NCBI GenBank assembly: GCA_021324155.1
Contig: JAJPJQ010000024.1
Coordinates: 56,772 to 120,771, forward strand
DNA: 64,000 nt
From: Pseudomonadota bacterium
GTDB lineage: Bacteria > Desulfobacterota > Binatia > UBA9968
Direction: 5' to 3'
A program made the position numbers and the translations under genes. Shown one piece after another: positions 1 to 8,367 of this stretch; positions within the stretch are counted from its first letter, which is position 1, and each line of letters begins with the position of its first letter. The notes under the pieces are model-generated. The model did no database searches, was not told the DNA's origin, and worked only from the letters and a program-made list of their open reading frames with translations.

Positions 1-72
1 TTTTCCAGTGTCTGCTTGACCCGCCTCCGCGACGACTACAGGGTCTTGCTACGCCTTGGAAGCGCGTGTTAG
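1..72 (+). other. Possible 3' tail of an upstream gene
   Basis: Frame 1 is open from the window edge to a TAG at 70-72, just before the Shine-Dalgarno sequence of the first complete gene. The frame of the next gene is also open to the edge, so the sequence alone cannot say whether this is the end of a co-transcribed gene or leader DNA. Confidence 0.2.
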
Positions 73-86
73 GAGGGCTGCAAGCC

Positions 87-1283
87 ATGGACTTTCGCCT
101 GAAGCCCGAAGAAGAAGAGCTGCGCCGTCAGGTCGAGGACTTTGTCCGCGAGGAGGTCATTCCTCTGGAGCCTGTCTTCGAAGGCGCGCCCGATATCTTC
201 GAAGGCAGCCGTTGGAAGAGCCGGGCGAAACTGAGCCGCGATCCCGAGGTGCAGCGATACATCGGCATCATGGAAGAGCTGAGGCGAAAGGCGGAGGCCA
301 GAGCTCTCTGGCATCTGGATGTGCCGAAACGATACGGCGGGCGCGAAGTCAGCAACGTGGCGATGATCGCCGTGACCGAGGAATTGGAAAAGACGTCGGT
401 GCCTTTCGAGCTCGGCAACCACGTCTCCAATATTTTATACGCTTGCAAGGGCGAGCAGGTCGAGCGCTTTCTCCTGCCGTGTATCCGCGGCGAGAAGACC
501 GCCTGCTTCGGCTTGACCGAGCCGGGCGCCGGCTCGGACCCGTCCATGATGACGACCACGGCGACCCCGGACGGAGAGGATTTCGTCATTGACGGAACGA
601 AGATGTTCCCGACCTTCGGCGACGTCGCCGATTTCGTCCAGGTGTTCGCCCGGCTTCCCGGAACCAAAGGCCGCGAAGGCGTCACTTGCTTGCTCGTCGA
701 TACCGGGCATCCCGGCTATCGCGTCGTGCGCAGCATCGAGACGATCGGCGGGAGCGAGCCTTGCGAGCTGGTGTTCGACGGCTGCCGGGTTCCGAAGACT
801 CAAGTCCTCGGCGCAGTGGGGGAAGGTTGGAAGCTCAACCAGGCCTGGCTCGGCGCGCGGCGGTTTCAGGTGGGAATCCGCTGCCACGGCACCGCGCTGA
901 GAGTCATGCGCCGCGTGGCGGAGCTGCTTCGGAGCGAACCGCGCGAGCGCGAGCGATTGGCGCCTGCTCTCGGCTATTTTTACGCCGAGCTGCAGGCGCT
1001 GCGCAGCATCACTTACCACGGCTCGTGGAAGGCCGATCGGGGACTCGACGTCCGCCTCGAAGCCGCCTCGGTGAAGCTCTTCGCCACCGAGCTGCTCCAC
1101 CGCACCGTCGATTTCGCCCTGGAAGCCGCCGGACCCGCGGCCTATAGAAAGGATCATGACGTCGCCCGCGCCTTCAGACACGCGCGGGCGCGGAGGATCG
1201 TGGAAGGCGCCTCCGAGATCCAGCGCCACCTGATTCAGCGCGCGCTGTTCAGGGAAGGGATCGCGTGTATTGAATTGCAGTAG
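87..1283 (+). CDS. Acyl-CoA dehydrogenase, catalytic-type subunit
   Basis: Predicted FAD-dependent acyl-CoA alpha,beta-dehydrogenase of 398 aa, cytoplasmic. ATG at 87 follows a strong AGGAGGG at 71-77. The N-terminal and middle ACAD domains are complete, with the FAD/substrate motif GLTEPGAGSD at about 142-151. The C-terminal helix carries IVEGASEIQR, placing a Glu near residue 373 where medium-chain ACADs have their catalytic base. The usual C-terminal motif with RVTFGRPL is absent, but the next gene has it and lacks the motifs seen here. The next ACAD starts 1 nt after this stop, so the two probably form a heteromer. The substrate is unknown; a branched or polycyclic acyl-CoA would fit the operon. 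Confidence 0.9.
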   Translation: MDFRLKPEEEELRRQVEDFVREEVIPLEPVFEGAPDIFEGSRWKSRAKLSRDPEVQRYIGIMEELRRKAEARALWHLDVPKRYGGREVSNVAMIAVTEELEKTSVPFELGNHVSNILYACKGEQVERFLLPCIRGEKTACFGLTEPGAGSDPSMMTTTATPDGEDFVIDGTKMFPTFGDVADFVQVFARLPGTKGREGVTCLLVDTGHPGYRVVRSIETIGGSEPCELVFDGCRVPKTQVLGAVGEGWKLNQAWLGARRFQVGIRCHGTALRVMRRVAELLRSEPRERERLAPALGYFYAELQALRSITYHGSWKADRGLDVRLEAASVKLFATELLHRTVDFALEAAGPAAYRKDHDVARAFRHARARRIVEGASEIQRHLIQRALFREGIACIELQ

Positions 1284-1284
1284 A

Positions 1285-2412
1285 ATGGACTTGCTTTTGA
1301 CCGAAGAAGAGCGGCTAATCCGCGACACCGCGGCGCGGTTCGTGGCGCAGGAGCTGATCCCGCGCGAGGGGGCTTTTCTCAGGCAGAAAGAGCCGTTCGT
1401 GCCGCCGGGCGACCCGGCGCGCAGAACGCTCGACGGCGCGCTCGAAAAATCCCTCATCGAAAAAGCGAAAGACATCGGGCTCTGGGCCCTCGAGCTTCCG
1501 GAGTCGGCTGGCGGATCATCGATCGGCCAGGTCTCGCGCGTTCTGATCTATCGGGAATTCGGCAGGACGGCGCTTCCGTTCGAGCCGCCCGCGATTCCGG
1601 CTGCGATTGCGGCAAGTCGTTATGCCCGCGCGCTGGCGGACGGCGAGCTATTGCTTGCGCTCGCCTTCAACGAAACCTACAAAACAGGAGAGTCGAGCGC
1701 AGTCCGCGTGATGTACCGGAGCGGTTCCGGCGGCTATGAGCTCGACAGCGACGGGATGGATGTCATCGGTCCCGAAGCCGATTTATATTTGCTACCTGCC
1801 GTGGAGCGCGGCGGCCGCGACCTTGGCCTTTTTCTCGTCGCGAGAGGCGCGGCGGGAGTCCGGCTCGGAGGCGCGGCCGACTTAAACAATGACAAAACCG
1901 TAGCGCGTCTGACGCTCTCCGTTCGCGGCCTGCCGGAAGATCATCGCGTCGGCGGAGGTGCGGCCGTGGCGGCGGTCATAGCCTCGGAGCAGCTCCGCAT
2001 CGCCGCGCGCTCGCTCGGAATCGCGATGCGGTGTTTGGAGGCGTCGCTCGAGCACGCGCGCAACCGCGTCACCTTCGGCCGGCCGCTCTCGTCGCGGCAG
2101 GCGATCCAATGGATGTTAACCGATCTTGCCGTCGCTCTGCGCACCTCGACGTGGCTCACGCTGGAAGCTGCGTGGAAGGCGGACCAGGGCATGCCCTATT
2201 TTGACGACGCCGCTCTCGCCAAAAAGCGGGCGGCGCGGATGGCCTTCGAAGCCGCCGACACGGCCATTCAGATTCACGGCGGCTACGGCGTCGCCAAGGA
2301 ATTTCCCTTCGAGAGCTTTTATCGCGAAGCGCGGATGATGCGACTCCTTTATGGACGCGAGGCGGAGATCGACCGGAAGATCGGCGAGCGATTCGCCGCA
2401 GCCGGTTTGTGA
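1285..2412 (+). CDS. Acyl-CoA dehydrogenase, degenerate partner subunit
   Basis: ACAD-family protein of 375 aa. ATG at 1285 lies 1 nt after the previous stop, implying tight coupling. It has the C-terminal FAD-contact segment RVTFGRPLSSRQ at about 261-272 and IHGGYG near 330, but no GLTEPGAGSD-like motif. The segment where the catalytic Glu normally sits reads LLYGREAEIDR, with Gly in place of Glu. In heterotetrameric ACADs of steroid side-chain degradation (ChsE1/ChsE2, ChsE4/ChsE5) one subunit lacks the catalytic Glu and FAD is bound between unlike subunits. By that analogy I infer an obligate partner of the preceding protein, not an independent enzyme. Confidence 0.85.
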   Translation: MDLLLTEEERLIRDTAARFVAQELIPREGAFLRQKEPFVPPGDPARRTLDGALEKSLIEKAKDIGLWALELPESAGGSSIGQVSRVLIYREFGRTALPFEPPAIPAAIAASRYARALADGELLLALAFNETYKTGESSAVRVMYRSGSGGYELDSDGMDVIGPEADLYLLPAVERGGRDLGLFLVARGAAGVRLGGAADLNNDKTVARLTLSVRGLPEDHRVGGGAAVAAVIASEQLRIAARSLGIAMRCLEASLEHARNRVTFGRPLSSRQAIQWMLTDLAVALRTSTWLTLEAAWKADQGMPYFDDAALAKKRAARMAFEAADTAIQIHGGYGVAKEFPFESFYREARMMRLLYGREAEIDRKIGERFAAAGL

Positions 2413-2425
2413 AGGGAGAACGGAC

Positions 2426-3577
2426 TTGCGACGGAAAAAAGTCTGTTTCGTCGGTTACGGCTCGACGGAATATTCGCGAAAATCCGAGGAGCCGCTGCTC
2501 CGGCATTACGCGCGCGCCATCGGCGCCGCCCTCGAACAGACCGGCTTGAAAAAGACTGACATCGGCGGTTTCTCGGTAACGACTCAGTCAAGCCCGGACT
2601 ATTCCCCGCACGTGGCCGAACAACTCGGGCTGGAGCTCGATTGGGTTCTCAACGGCGATTACGGCGGGGCGGGCGGGGTGATGAGCATCCGCCGGGCGGC
2701 GGACGCGATCGAGGCCGGCCACATCGACGTCGCCGTTCTGGTCGGAGGAAATTCGTTCGATAAGAGCGTGACGCACCAGCGGCCGCTCGAATATCAGCGC
2801 GCCAATTACGTCGACGTCTACGGCTACGGCGGACCCAACACGCTCATGGCCCTGGTCCAGCGCCGGCACATGGAGCAGTACGGCACAACGCTCGAACAGA
2901 TCGGCAGGATCGCCGTCGCTCAGAGAGAAAGCGCGCGCGCGAACCCGCAGGCGCTGCTGCGCGAGCCGATGACCATGGACGACTACTTGAAATCGCGCAT
3001 GATCTCCGATCCGATCCGGCTTTTCGATTGCGTCATGCCGTGCTCGGGCGCGGAATGCGTCGTGCTTGCCTCCGAAGAGCGCGCGCGCACTATCACCGAC
3101 AAGCTCGTCTATCTTTTGACCGACGCCGAGCGGGTTCACTACCAGGTCGGCGACATGCTGCCGGACAAGACGACGTTCGGCATCAAAGTGGTCGCCGACA
3201 GGCTCTTCAAGGAAGTGCGCCGCGAGGAGATTGATCTGTTCGAGATCTACGACGATTATCCGATCGCGGTTTTGATCCAGATCGAAGACTTAGGATACTG
3301 CAAGAAAGGCGACGGCGGAAAATTCGTCGAGAGCCGCAATCTCTCTTTCAAAGGAGATTTCCCTGTGAACACCGGCGGCGGCCAGCTCTCCGTCGGCCAG
3401 GCCGGGCTCGCGGGCGGATTTCTTCATATCGTCGAGGCGCTGAGACAATTGCGCGGCGAAGCGGGCCCGCGTCAAGCAAAGAAAGCCGAGCGCGCGCTGG
3501 TGACCGGCATCGGCTGGCTTTCTTACGGCCGCAATCTCGGCACGACTGCCGGTCTCGTCATGGAGAGGAGATCGTAA
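2426..3577 (+). CDS. Thiolase-fold protein, Ltp2/SCP2-like, lacking catalytic Cys
   Basis: Thiolase-superfamily protein of 383 aa. I chose TTG 2426, after GAAGGGAGAA at 2411-2420, because the family begins with RKKVCFVGYG and the upstream extension overlaps the previous gene in a low-quality stretch. The region that holds the nucleophilic Cys of true thiolases reads LNGDYGGAGGVMS (about 74-87), with no Cys. The C-terminal GHP motif is replaced by VGQAG within VNTGGGQLSVGQAG. Such proteins are usually annotated as lipid-transfer/acetyl-CoA acetyltransferase; Ltp2 family members paired with DUF35 partners act as retro-aldolases in steroid side-chain removal. An aldolase-like C-C cleavage is the inferred role. 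Its stop overlaps the DUF35 start. Confidence 0.85.
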   Translation: MRRKKVCFVGYGSTEYSRKSEEPLLRHYARAIGAALEQTGLKKTDIGGFSVTTQSSPDYSPHVAEQLGLELDWVLNGDYGGAGGVMSIRRAADAIEAGHIDVAVLVGGNSFDKSVTHQRPLEYQRANYVDVYGYGGPNTLMALVQRRHMEQYGTTLEQIGRIAVAQRESARANPQALLREPMTMDDYLKSRMISDPIRLFDCVMPCSGAECVVLASEERARTITDKLVYLLTDAERVHYQVGDMLPDKTTFGIKVVADRLFKEVRREEIDLFEIYDDYPIAVLIQIEDLGYCKKGDGGKFVESRNLSFKGDFPVNTGGGQLSVGQAGLAGGFLHIVEALRQLRGEAGPRQAKKAERALVTGIGWLSYGRNLGTTAGLVMERRS

Positions 3578-3990
3578 TGGCGGAAAAGAATCTGCCGAAG
3601 ATCAATCCCATCGACCGGCCGTTCTGGCAGGGAGCGGCGGAGGGAAAATTTATGCTGCAGCATTGCCGCACCTGCGGCAAGCTGCAGTTCTTTCCGCGCG
3701 CGGTTTGCACCGGCTGTTTCAGCGCCGAGCTCGATTGGACGGCGGCGCGCGGCGAAGGTAAAGTTCACAGCTTCACGTGGGTCTTCGTTCCGCGGAATCC
3801 CGCGTTCAAGGGCGAGGTCCCGATTTGTTATGCCAATGTACTGCTGGACGAAAGTGTAATTGTCGAAAGCCGGATCGTGGGGAAGGGAGTCGAGGAGATC
3901 AAGCTCGGCGACCGCGTGCGCGTGGTGTTTCAGGACACCTCCGATCCTCAAATCAAACTGCCGGTATTCGAACTTGCCGGCCGCTCGTAA
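3577..3990 (+). CDS. DUF35 Zn-ribbon/OB-fold protein, partner of the thiolase-fold protein
   Basis: Protein of 137 aa. Cys30-x2-Cys33 and Cys44-x2-Cys47 form a rubredoxin-like zinc ribbon, followed by an OB-fold (COG1545/DUF35). Families of this kind are CoA-ester-binding partners of thiolase-fold enzymes, such as the DUF35 domain of ChsH2 with Ltp2. The ATG overlaps the stop of the thiolase-fold gene by 1 nt (TAATG), with GAGAGGAG just upstream, so translational coupling and complex formation are likely. No MaoC-like hydratase is fused or adjacent, unlike the mycobacterial systems. Confidence 0.88.
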   Translation: MAEKNLPKINPIDRPFWQGAAEGKFMLQHCRTCGKLQFFPRAVCTGCFSAELDWTAARGEGKVHSFTWVFVPRNPAFKGEVPICYANVLLDESVIVESRIVGKGVEEIKLGDRVRVVFQDTSDPQIKLPVFELAGRS

Positions 3991-4001
3991 GGAGCGTTCT
4001 C

Positions 4002-5003
4002 ATGCGATGCGCTTCGAGGGCAGTTACAGCATCATCGGTGCTTATCGTTTTCCTTCTGCTCTGCTCTTCTGCCGCCTTGGCGCAGGCGAAACCGCTGCGG
4101 GAGATCAATACGTCGTACCCGCTCGGCGGATCGACGAGTTTCTTCTGGGTCGCGTATCGCTCGGGATCGTTCGAGAAGCGGGGCCTGAAACTGAACCCGG
4201 TCTACATCCGCGGCAGTGTCACGGCGATTCAATCGTTGCTCGCGCGAGAGCTTTCGATCCAGATGGAGGCGGGGCCCGCGGGGGTCCGCGCTTGGGCCCG
4301 CGGCGTGAAGGAGATCGTGTTGATCGGCGCGGTCGGCAACAAGCTCGATTATGTCCTGGTCGCAAAACCTTCCATACGCAAAGCGGAGGATCTCAAGGGC
4401 AAGAAAATCGGCGTGAGCCAGATCGGCGCAAGTTCCGACTTCATCGCGCGATATGCCGCGCAGCAACTCGGACTCAATCCCGACAAGGACGTCGCGATCC
4501 TCGCAACCGGCGGGATGGGGCAGCGTTGGGCGGCTCTCACCGGCGGCCATATCGACGCCACGGTGGCGCAGCCGCCGTATACGCTGCTCGCCCGCAAGGA
4601 GGGATATCCCGTGCTGCTCGATATCTCCAAGCAGGACTTTCAATACCCGATCTCGGCTGTCTTCACGACCCGCTCCTTCATCAAGGCGGAGCCGGAGACG
4701 GTTATGAACTTTATGCGCGGCCTGGCAGACGGGATGGATTTTTACCGCGATGAAAAAAACAAGGATCGCGTGATCAAGTTTCTCGGCGAATATTATCGGT
4801 CGAATGCGGTGGACGAGCTGGAAGAAACGCGGCGCTCGTACAGCCAGCTCACGCCGGGACTGCCGGTCATCACGCCGAAGTCGATCGAGAACGTGATCAA
4901 AAACGAAAAGGATCTCGCCGCGATGCAGCTCAATCCTCAAGAGGTTCTGGATCTTTCCTTCCTCCAGAAGCTCGAGGAGGAGCGCAAAACGCGCGGGCGC
5001 TGA
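4002..5003 (+). CDS. ABC transporter substrate-binding protein, NMT1/THI5-SsuA type
   Basis: Periplasmic binding protein of 333 aa. ATG 4002 follows AAGGAG at 3989-3994. The N-terminus is a signal peptide: a basic start, a hydrophobic stretch and a likely AlaLeuAla-Gln cleavage near residue 27. The body has the SsuA/NMT1 pattern (early SYPLGGS, later EDLKGKKIGVSQIGASSDF). It sits inside an acyl-CoA catabolic operon without its own permease or ATPase, so it must use a transporter elsewhere or act as a sensor. The ligand is not predictable; a carboxylic acid feeding the pathway is the simplest guess. Confidence 0.85.
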   Translation: MRCASRAVTASSVLIVFLLLCSSAALAQAKPLREINTSYPLGGSTSFFWVAYRSGSFEKRGLKLNPVYIRGSVTAIQSLLARELSIQMEAGPAGVRAWARGVKEIVLIGAVGNKLDYVLVAKPSIRKAEDLKGKKIGVSQIGASSDFIARYAAQQLGLNPDKDVAILATGGMGQRWAALTGGHIDATVAQPPYTLLARKEGYPVLLDISKQDFQYPISAVFTTRSFIKAEPETVMNFMRGLADGMDFYRDEKNKDRVIKFLGEYYRSNAVDELEETRRSYSQLTPGLPVITPKSIENVIKNEKDLAAMQLNPQEVLDLSFLQKLEEERKTRGR

Positions 5004-5014
5004 GAAGGCGAACG

Positions 5015-5812
5015 ATGCCCAACGACACGGTTGTCTACCAAGTCAAAAATCGAATCGCATGGATCACGCTCAATCGGCCCGAGGCGATGAACGCGATGAA
5101 TCAGGAAATGAGCGGCGCGATCGTGAGCGCCTGCCGCAGTGCGGAAGACGACGTGACGGTCGGCGTCGTCGTATTCACGGGCGCCGGCGACAAGGCGTTC
5201 TCCAGCGGCATGGATTTAAAGGAAAGGGCCGCCGGCGTGTCAGTATCGGGCATCGAGAGAAGACAGGTAAAGATCGGGCCGGAGGCGAACACGACGACCA
5301 AAGCAGTTGCCGCCATCACGAAGCCGACCATCGCCGCGATCAACGGCTACGCCGTCGGCGGCGGTCTGGAGTTGGCGCTCGCCTGCGATCTGAGAATCTC
5401 GGCGGAAGACGCAAAGCTCGGACTCGCAGAAGTGCGGCGCGGGATTATTCCGGGCGCCGGCGGCACCCAGCGGCTCGCGCGTGTCGTGGGAGTCGCCAAG
5501 GCATTGGAGCTCTGTCTCTCAGGCCATCTGGTAGACGGCAGGGAGGCGTTGCGCATAGGCCTGGTTCATGAAGCCGTCGCGCGCGAAGAGCTCGCCGCGG
5601 CGTCGGAGCGTCTGGCCGACACGCTACTCAAGGGCGCGCCGCTTTCGCTTCGCTTCATCAAGGAAGCGATCCGCAAGGGGTCCGAGCTGCCGCTGGAGGA
5701 AGGGCTGCGGCTAGAGGCGGATCTCTCGGCGCTGATCGCCACGACCGAGGATGCGAAGGAGGGGCCGCGCGCGTTCGCCGAGAAACGGCCGGCGGTCTGG
5801 AAGGGAAAATAA
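5015..5812 (+). CDS. Enoyl-CoA hydratase/isomerase family protein
   Basis: Crotonase-fold protein of 265 aa, the usual length. The oxyanion-hole segments are present (KAFSSGMDLKE and INGYAVGGGLELALACD). Glu occurs in GGGLELA and in LAEVRRGIIPGAGGTQRL, the positions of the two catalytic acids of true hydratases, so hydration of a 2-enoyl-CoA is plausible. It follows the binding-protein gene by 11 nt and precedes the acyl-CoA synthetase, consistent with one beta-oxidation-like operon: ligase, dehydrogenase, hydratase, C-C cleavage. Confidence 0.9.
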   Translation: MPNDTVVYQVKNRIAWITLNRPEAMNAMNQEMSGAIVSACRSAEDDVTVGVVVFTGAGDKAFSSGMDLKERAAGVSVSGIERRQVKIGPEANTTTKAVAAITKPTIAAINGYAVGGGLELALACDLRISAEDAKLGLAEVRRGIIPGAGGTQRLARVVGVAKALELCLSGHLVDGREALRIGLVHEAVAREELAAASERLADTLLKGAPLSLRFIKEAIRKGSELPLEEGLRLEADLSALIATTEDAKEGPRAFAEKRPAVWKGK

Positions 5813-5844
5813 TTTTCGTCTCTGATCGGAATGAGTGATTTATC

Positions 5845-7353
5845 ATGGCCAATTTCTTATTGATCGGCGACGCGCTCAAGCGCAACGCCTATAAGTATTC
5901 CGTAAAGCCGGCGCTCCGGCAGGGCACGCGCGCCGTGACCTACGGCGAGTTGAACACGCGCGTGAACCGCCTCGCGAACGGACTTCTCGCCGCCGGTTTT
6001 CGCAAGGGCGCCGCCGCGGCGCTGCTGGTGGGCAATCGCGTCGAGCACCTCGAGATACTGTTCGCGCTCGCCAAGATCGGCGTCATCGCCATTCCGCTGG
6101 ACGTGAAATGGCGCGCGCTGGAGATCGGCTCGACATTGTCGTCGCTCGATCCTGCGGCGGTCTTTCTTGACCCGGCTTGCGAGGCGGAGTTCGCGGCCGC
6201 GCAAAAGAATCACGGCCTCGACGGAATCCGGCCGTTTGTCTTGGGCGAGAAGAGTTTCGAGGCGCTGTGCGAAAAATCGAGCGCCGATGAACCGCAAGTG
6301 GAAGTCGGCGAGGACGACCCCTTCGTCGTGATGATCACTTCCGGGACGACGGGCTTTCCCAAAGGCTGCCTCACGAGCCACAGGACCTATGTTTTTCACT
6401 GCATCAACAACGCGATTGAGAAAGGCCTCGGCGCGCACGACACCGCGCTGTTGTGCTCCCCGATCTACTTCAGCCACGGCCGCTCCTTCACGGTCGCAAT
6501 GCTCTACTTCGGGGCCACTGTCATCATCCACTCCCATTTCGATCCCGTCGAGGTGCTGAAGGCCGTCGAGCGCGAAAAAATCACTTATCTCGGCACTGTC
6601 CCGACGATGTGCGAGCGGCTGCTGCAAGTACCAGATGTGAAATCGTACGATTTATCATCGATCAGATGTCTCAGTATTACCGGCGGCAAAGTGCATCCGC
6701 CCGTGCTGGAAAAGCTCCGCCAAACCATCACGCCCAATATTTATCGCACCTATGCCGCGACCGACTCCGGCCAGATGGCGATATCGAAGCCCGCGGACAT
6801 GGCGACGAAGCCGGCGTCGGCGGGGCGCCCCGTCTGGTGCACCGAACTTAAAATCATCGACGAAACCGGCCGGCCGATGGCGATGGGAGAGGTCGGGGAG
6901 ATTCTCACCAAGAGCCCGCTCGCGACGCAGGGCTACTACAAAAACGCCGCAGCCACCGAAGCGTCGTTTCGCGACGGATGGTTTCACACCGGCGACCTGG
7001 GATATTTCGACGACGAAGGCTACCTGTACGTCGTCGGGCGAAAAAAGGACATGGTGAAAAGCGGCGGGATCAGCGTCTATCCGCTGGAAATCGAGACCGT
7101 CCTTTATCATCACCCGGATGTGCTCGAAGCCGCCGTGATCGGCGTGCCCGATCCTGACTGGGGCGAAATCGTGAAGGCCGTGATCGTGCCCCGCCAAGGA
7201 GCCGCGCTTCGCGGCGACGAATTGACTCAGTTCTGCAAGGAACGGCTGGCGCCTTACAAAGTTCCCAAAACGGTTGAGATCGTCGATGCGCTGCCGCACA
7301 CCGATTTGGGCAAGGTTAATAAGGAGCAGTTAAAAAAGATGCTCGGCCGGTAG
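5845..7353 (+). CDS. Acyl-CoA synthetase (AMP-forming)
   Basis: Adenylate-forming acid:CoA ligase of 502 aa. The P-loop-like motif TSGTTGFPKGC lies near residue 166. Further motifs are YAATDSGQ and GWFHTGDLGYFDDEGYLYVV, then the hinge and C-terminal domain with GGISVYPLEIE and a terminal LGKVNKEQLKK holding the likely catalytic Lys. It would activate a free carboxylic acid to its CoA thioester, the entry step for the enzymes upstream. Last gene of the operon; the next gene is convergent. Confidence 0.92.
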   Translation: MANFLLIGDALKRNAYKYSVKPALRQGTRAVTYGELNTRVNRLANGLLAAGFRKGAAAALLVGNRVEHLEILFALAKIGVIAIPLDVKWRALEIGSTLSSLDPAAVFLDPACEAEFAAAQKNHGLDGIRPFVLGEKSFEALCEKSSADEPQVEVGEDDPFVVMITSGTTGFPKGCLTSHRTYVFHCINNAIEKGLGAHDTALLCSPIYFSHGRSFTVAMLYFGATVIIHSHFDPVEVLKAVEREKITYLGTVPTMCERLLQVPDVKSYDLSSIRCLSITGGKVHPPVLEKLRQTITPNIYRTYAATDSGQMAISKPADMATKPASAGRPVWCTELKIIDETGRPMAMGEVGEILTKSPLATQGYYKNAAATEASFRDGWFHTGDLGYFDDEGYLYVVGRKKDMVKSGGISVYPLEIETVLYHHPDVLEAAVIGVPDPDWGEIVKAVIVPRQGAALRGDELTQFCKERLAPYKVPKTVEIVDALPHTDLGKVNKEQLKKMLGR

Positions 7354-7368
7354 TCTGTCAAGCTCCGC

Positions 7369-7830
7369 TCAAAGATACCGTCGAACCCTTTCGCGGTAGC
7401 GGCGGTAGGCCTCGCCGAATTTATTTTCCAGATACCGCTCCTCGCGCCGGATGACTGCGACATGCATGACGATGAGTACCGGCACGAGCAGGATGAATCC
7501 CCACCAGGTGTCGAACGCGAGCGTCAAGCCCACATACATGACCGTAAGCGACACATAGAGTGGATTGCGGGTGAAGCGATACGGACCGGAATCGACAATC
7601 GTCGTCGCAGGGCGCGTCGGATTGACGTTCGTGCCGGCTGATACGAGCGTATTTCGTCCCCAGATCGCGAGAGCTACGCCAATCACGACGAAGGCGAGTC
7701 CCGGCCACAAGGCTCGGCCGAAAATGGGAAGCGGTGCGAGCCGGTGAAGCAAGAGCGCGATCAAAAACGCGCCGGCGTAGATCAACGGAGGCGGCGCAAT
7801 GACTCCGGGGTTGTCGGCGGAATCTGCCAC
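7369..7830 (-). CDS. Isoprenylcysteine carboxyl methyltransferase-family membrane protein
   Basis: Integral membrane protein of 153 aa starting at GTG 7830 behind GGAGGT. It has several hydrophobic segments. The C-terminal half carries the ICMT/PEMT signature (GPYRFTRNPLYVS, then EERYLENKFGEAYRRY). Bacterial members are SAM-dependent methyltransferases of mostly unknown substrate. The gene starts about 34 nt after the stop of the DUF1178 gene on the same strand, so the two may be co-transcribed. Confidence 0.82.
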   Translation of the reverse strand: MADSADNPGVIAPPPLIYAGAFLIALLLHRLAPLPIFGRALWPGLAFVVIGVALAIWGRNTLVSAGTNVNPTRPATTIVDSGPYRFTRNPLYVSLTVMYVGLTLAFDTWWGFILLVPVLIVMHVAVIRREERYLENKFGEAYRRYRERVRRYL

Positions 7831-7864
7831 TCGTCTCGTGACCTCCGTAATTCTGAGGAAGGTT

Positions 7865-8302
7865 TTAGCTGTCGAGCTTGGGCTTCGGCAAAATGCCGTA
7901 GGGCACGCCCTCGTCGTCGAGCTCGCGGCGCTCGTCTTGCGTGGCGCTGCCGTAGATCGGCTTCTCTTCTTTTTCGCCGTGATAAATCGCGCGCGCCTCG
8001 GCCGCGAAGCGCGGCCCGACGTTCTCGAAATTATCGCGGACGTATTGATTCATGCGCACGAGCAATTCCTTGACCTCGGCTTCCGACAGGGCGGGAGCCG
8101 GCGCCGGCGTCTCCGGCCGCGGCGCTGGGGTTTCTTTTTTAACGTGCACGGCGCACGCGTGCGGCAGCTTCTCCACCTCGGTGCTGCCGCAGGAAGGGCA
8201 GGAGATGAGGCCTTTTTTGGCCTGCTCCTGATAGCCTTCGAAGCTCGGGAACCAGCCTTCGAAGCGGTGCTCGGCTGCGCAAATGAGATCGTAAACGACC
8301 AT
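7865..8302 (-). CDS. DUF1178 family protein
   Basis: Cytoplasmic protein of 145 aa. I chose ATG 8302 because the family starts with MVVYDLICAAEHRFEGWF; a short upstream extension is possible. An N-terminal zinc-ribbon-like segment is present: a Cys in DLICA, then CPSC near residue 39, giving a putative metal site. The C-terminal helical part is typical of DUF1178. The function of the family is unknown. Upstream of, and probably co-transcribed with, the ICMT-like gene. Confidence 0.85.
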   Translation of the reverse strand: MVVYDLICAAEHRFEGWFPSFEGYQEQAKKGLISCPSCGSTEVEKLPHACAVHVKKETPAPRPETPAPAPALSEAEVKELLVRMNQYVRDNFENVGPRFAAEARAIYHGEKEEKPIYGSATQDERRELDDEGVPYGILPKPKLDS

Positions 8303-8367
8303 TGCAATAAAATTTATGGTCACGGGGCCTGTTTGTCAAACGCGCGGGTTTGCCGTCGAGCGGCTAA

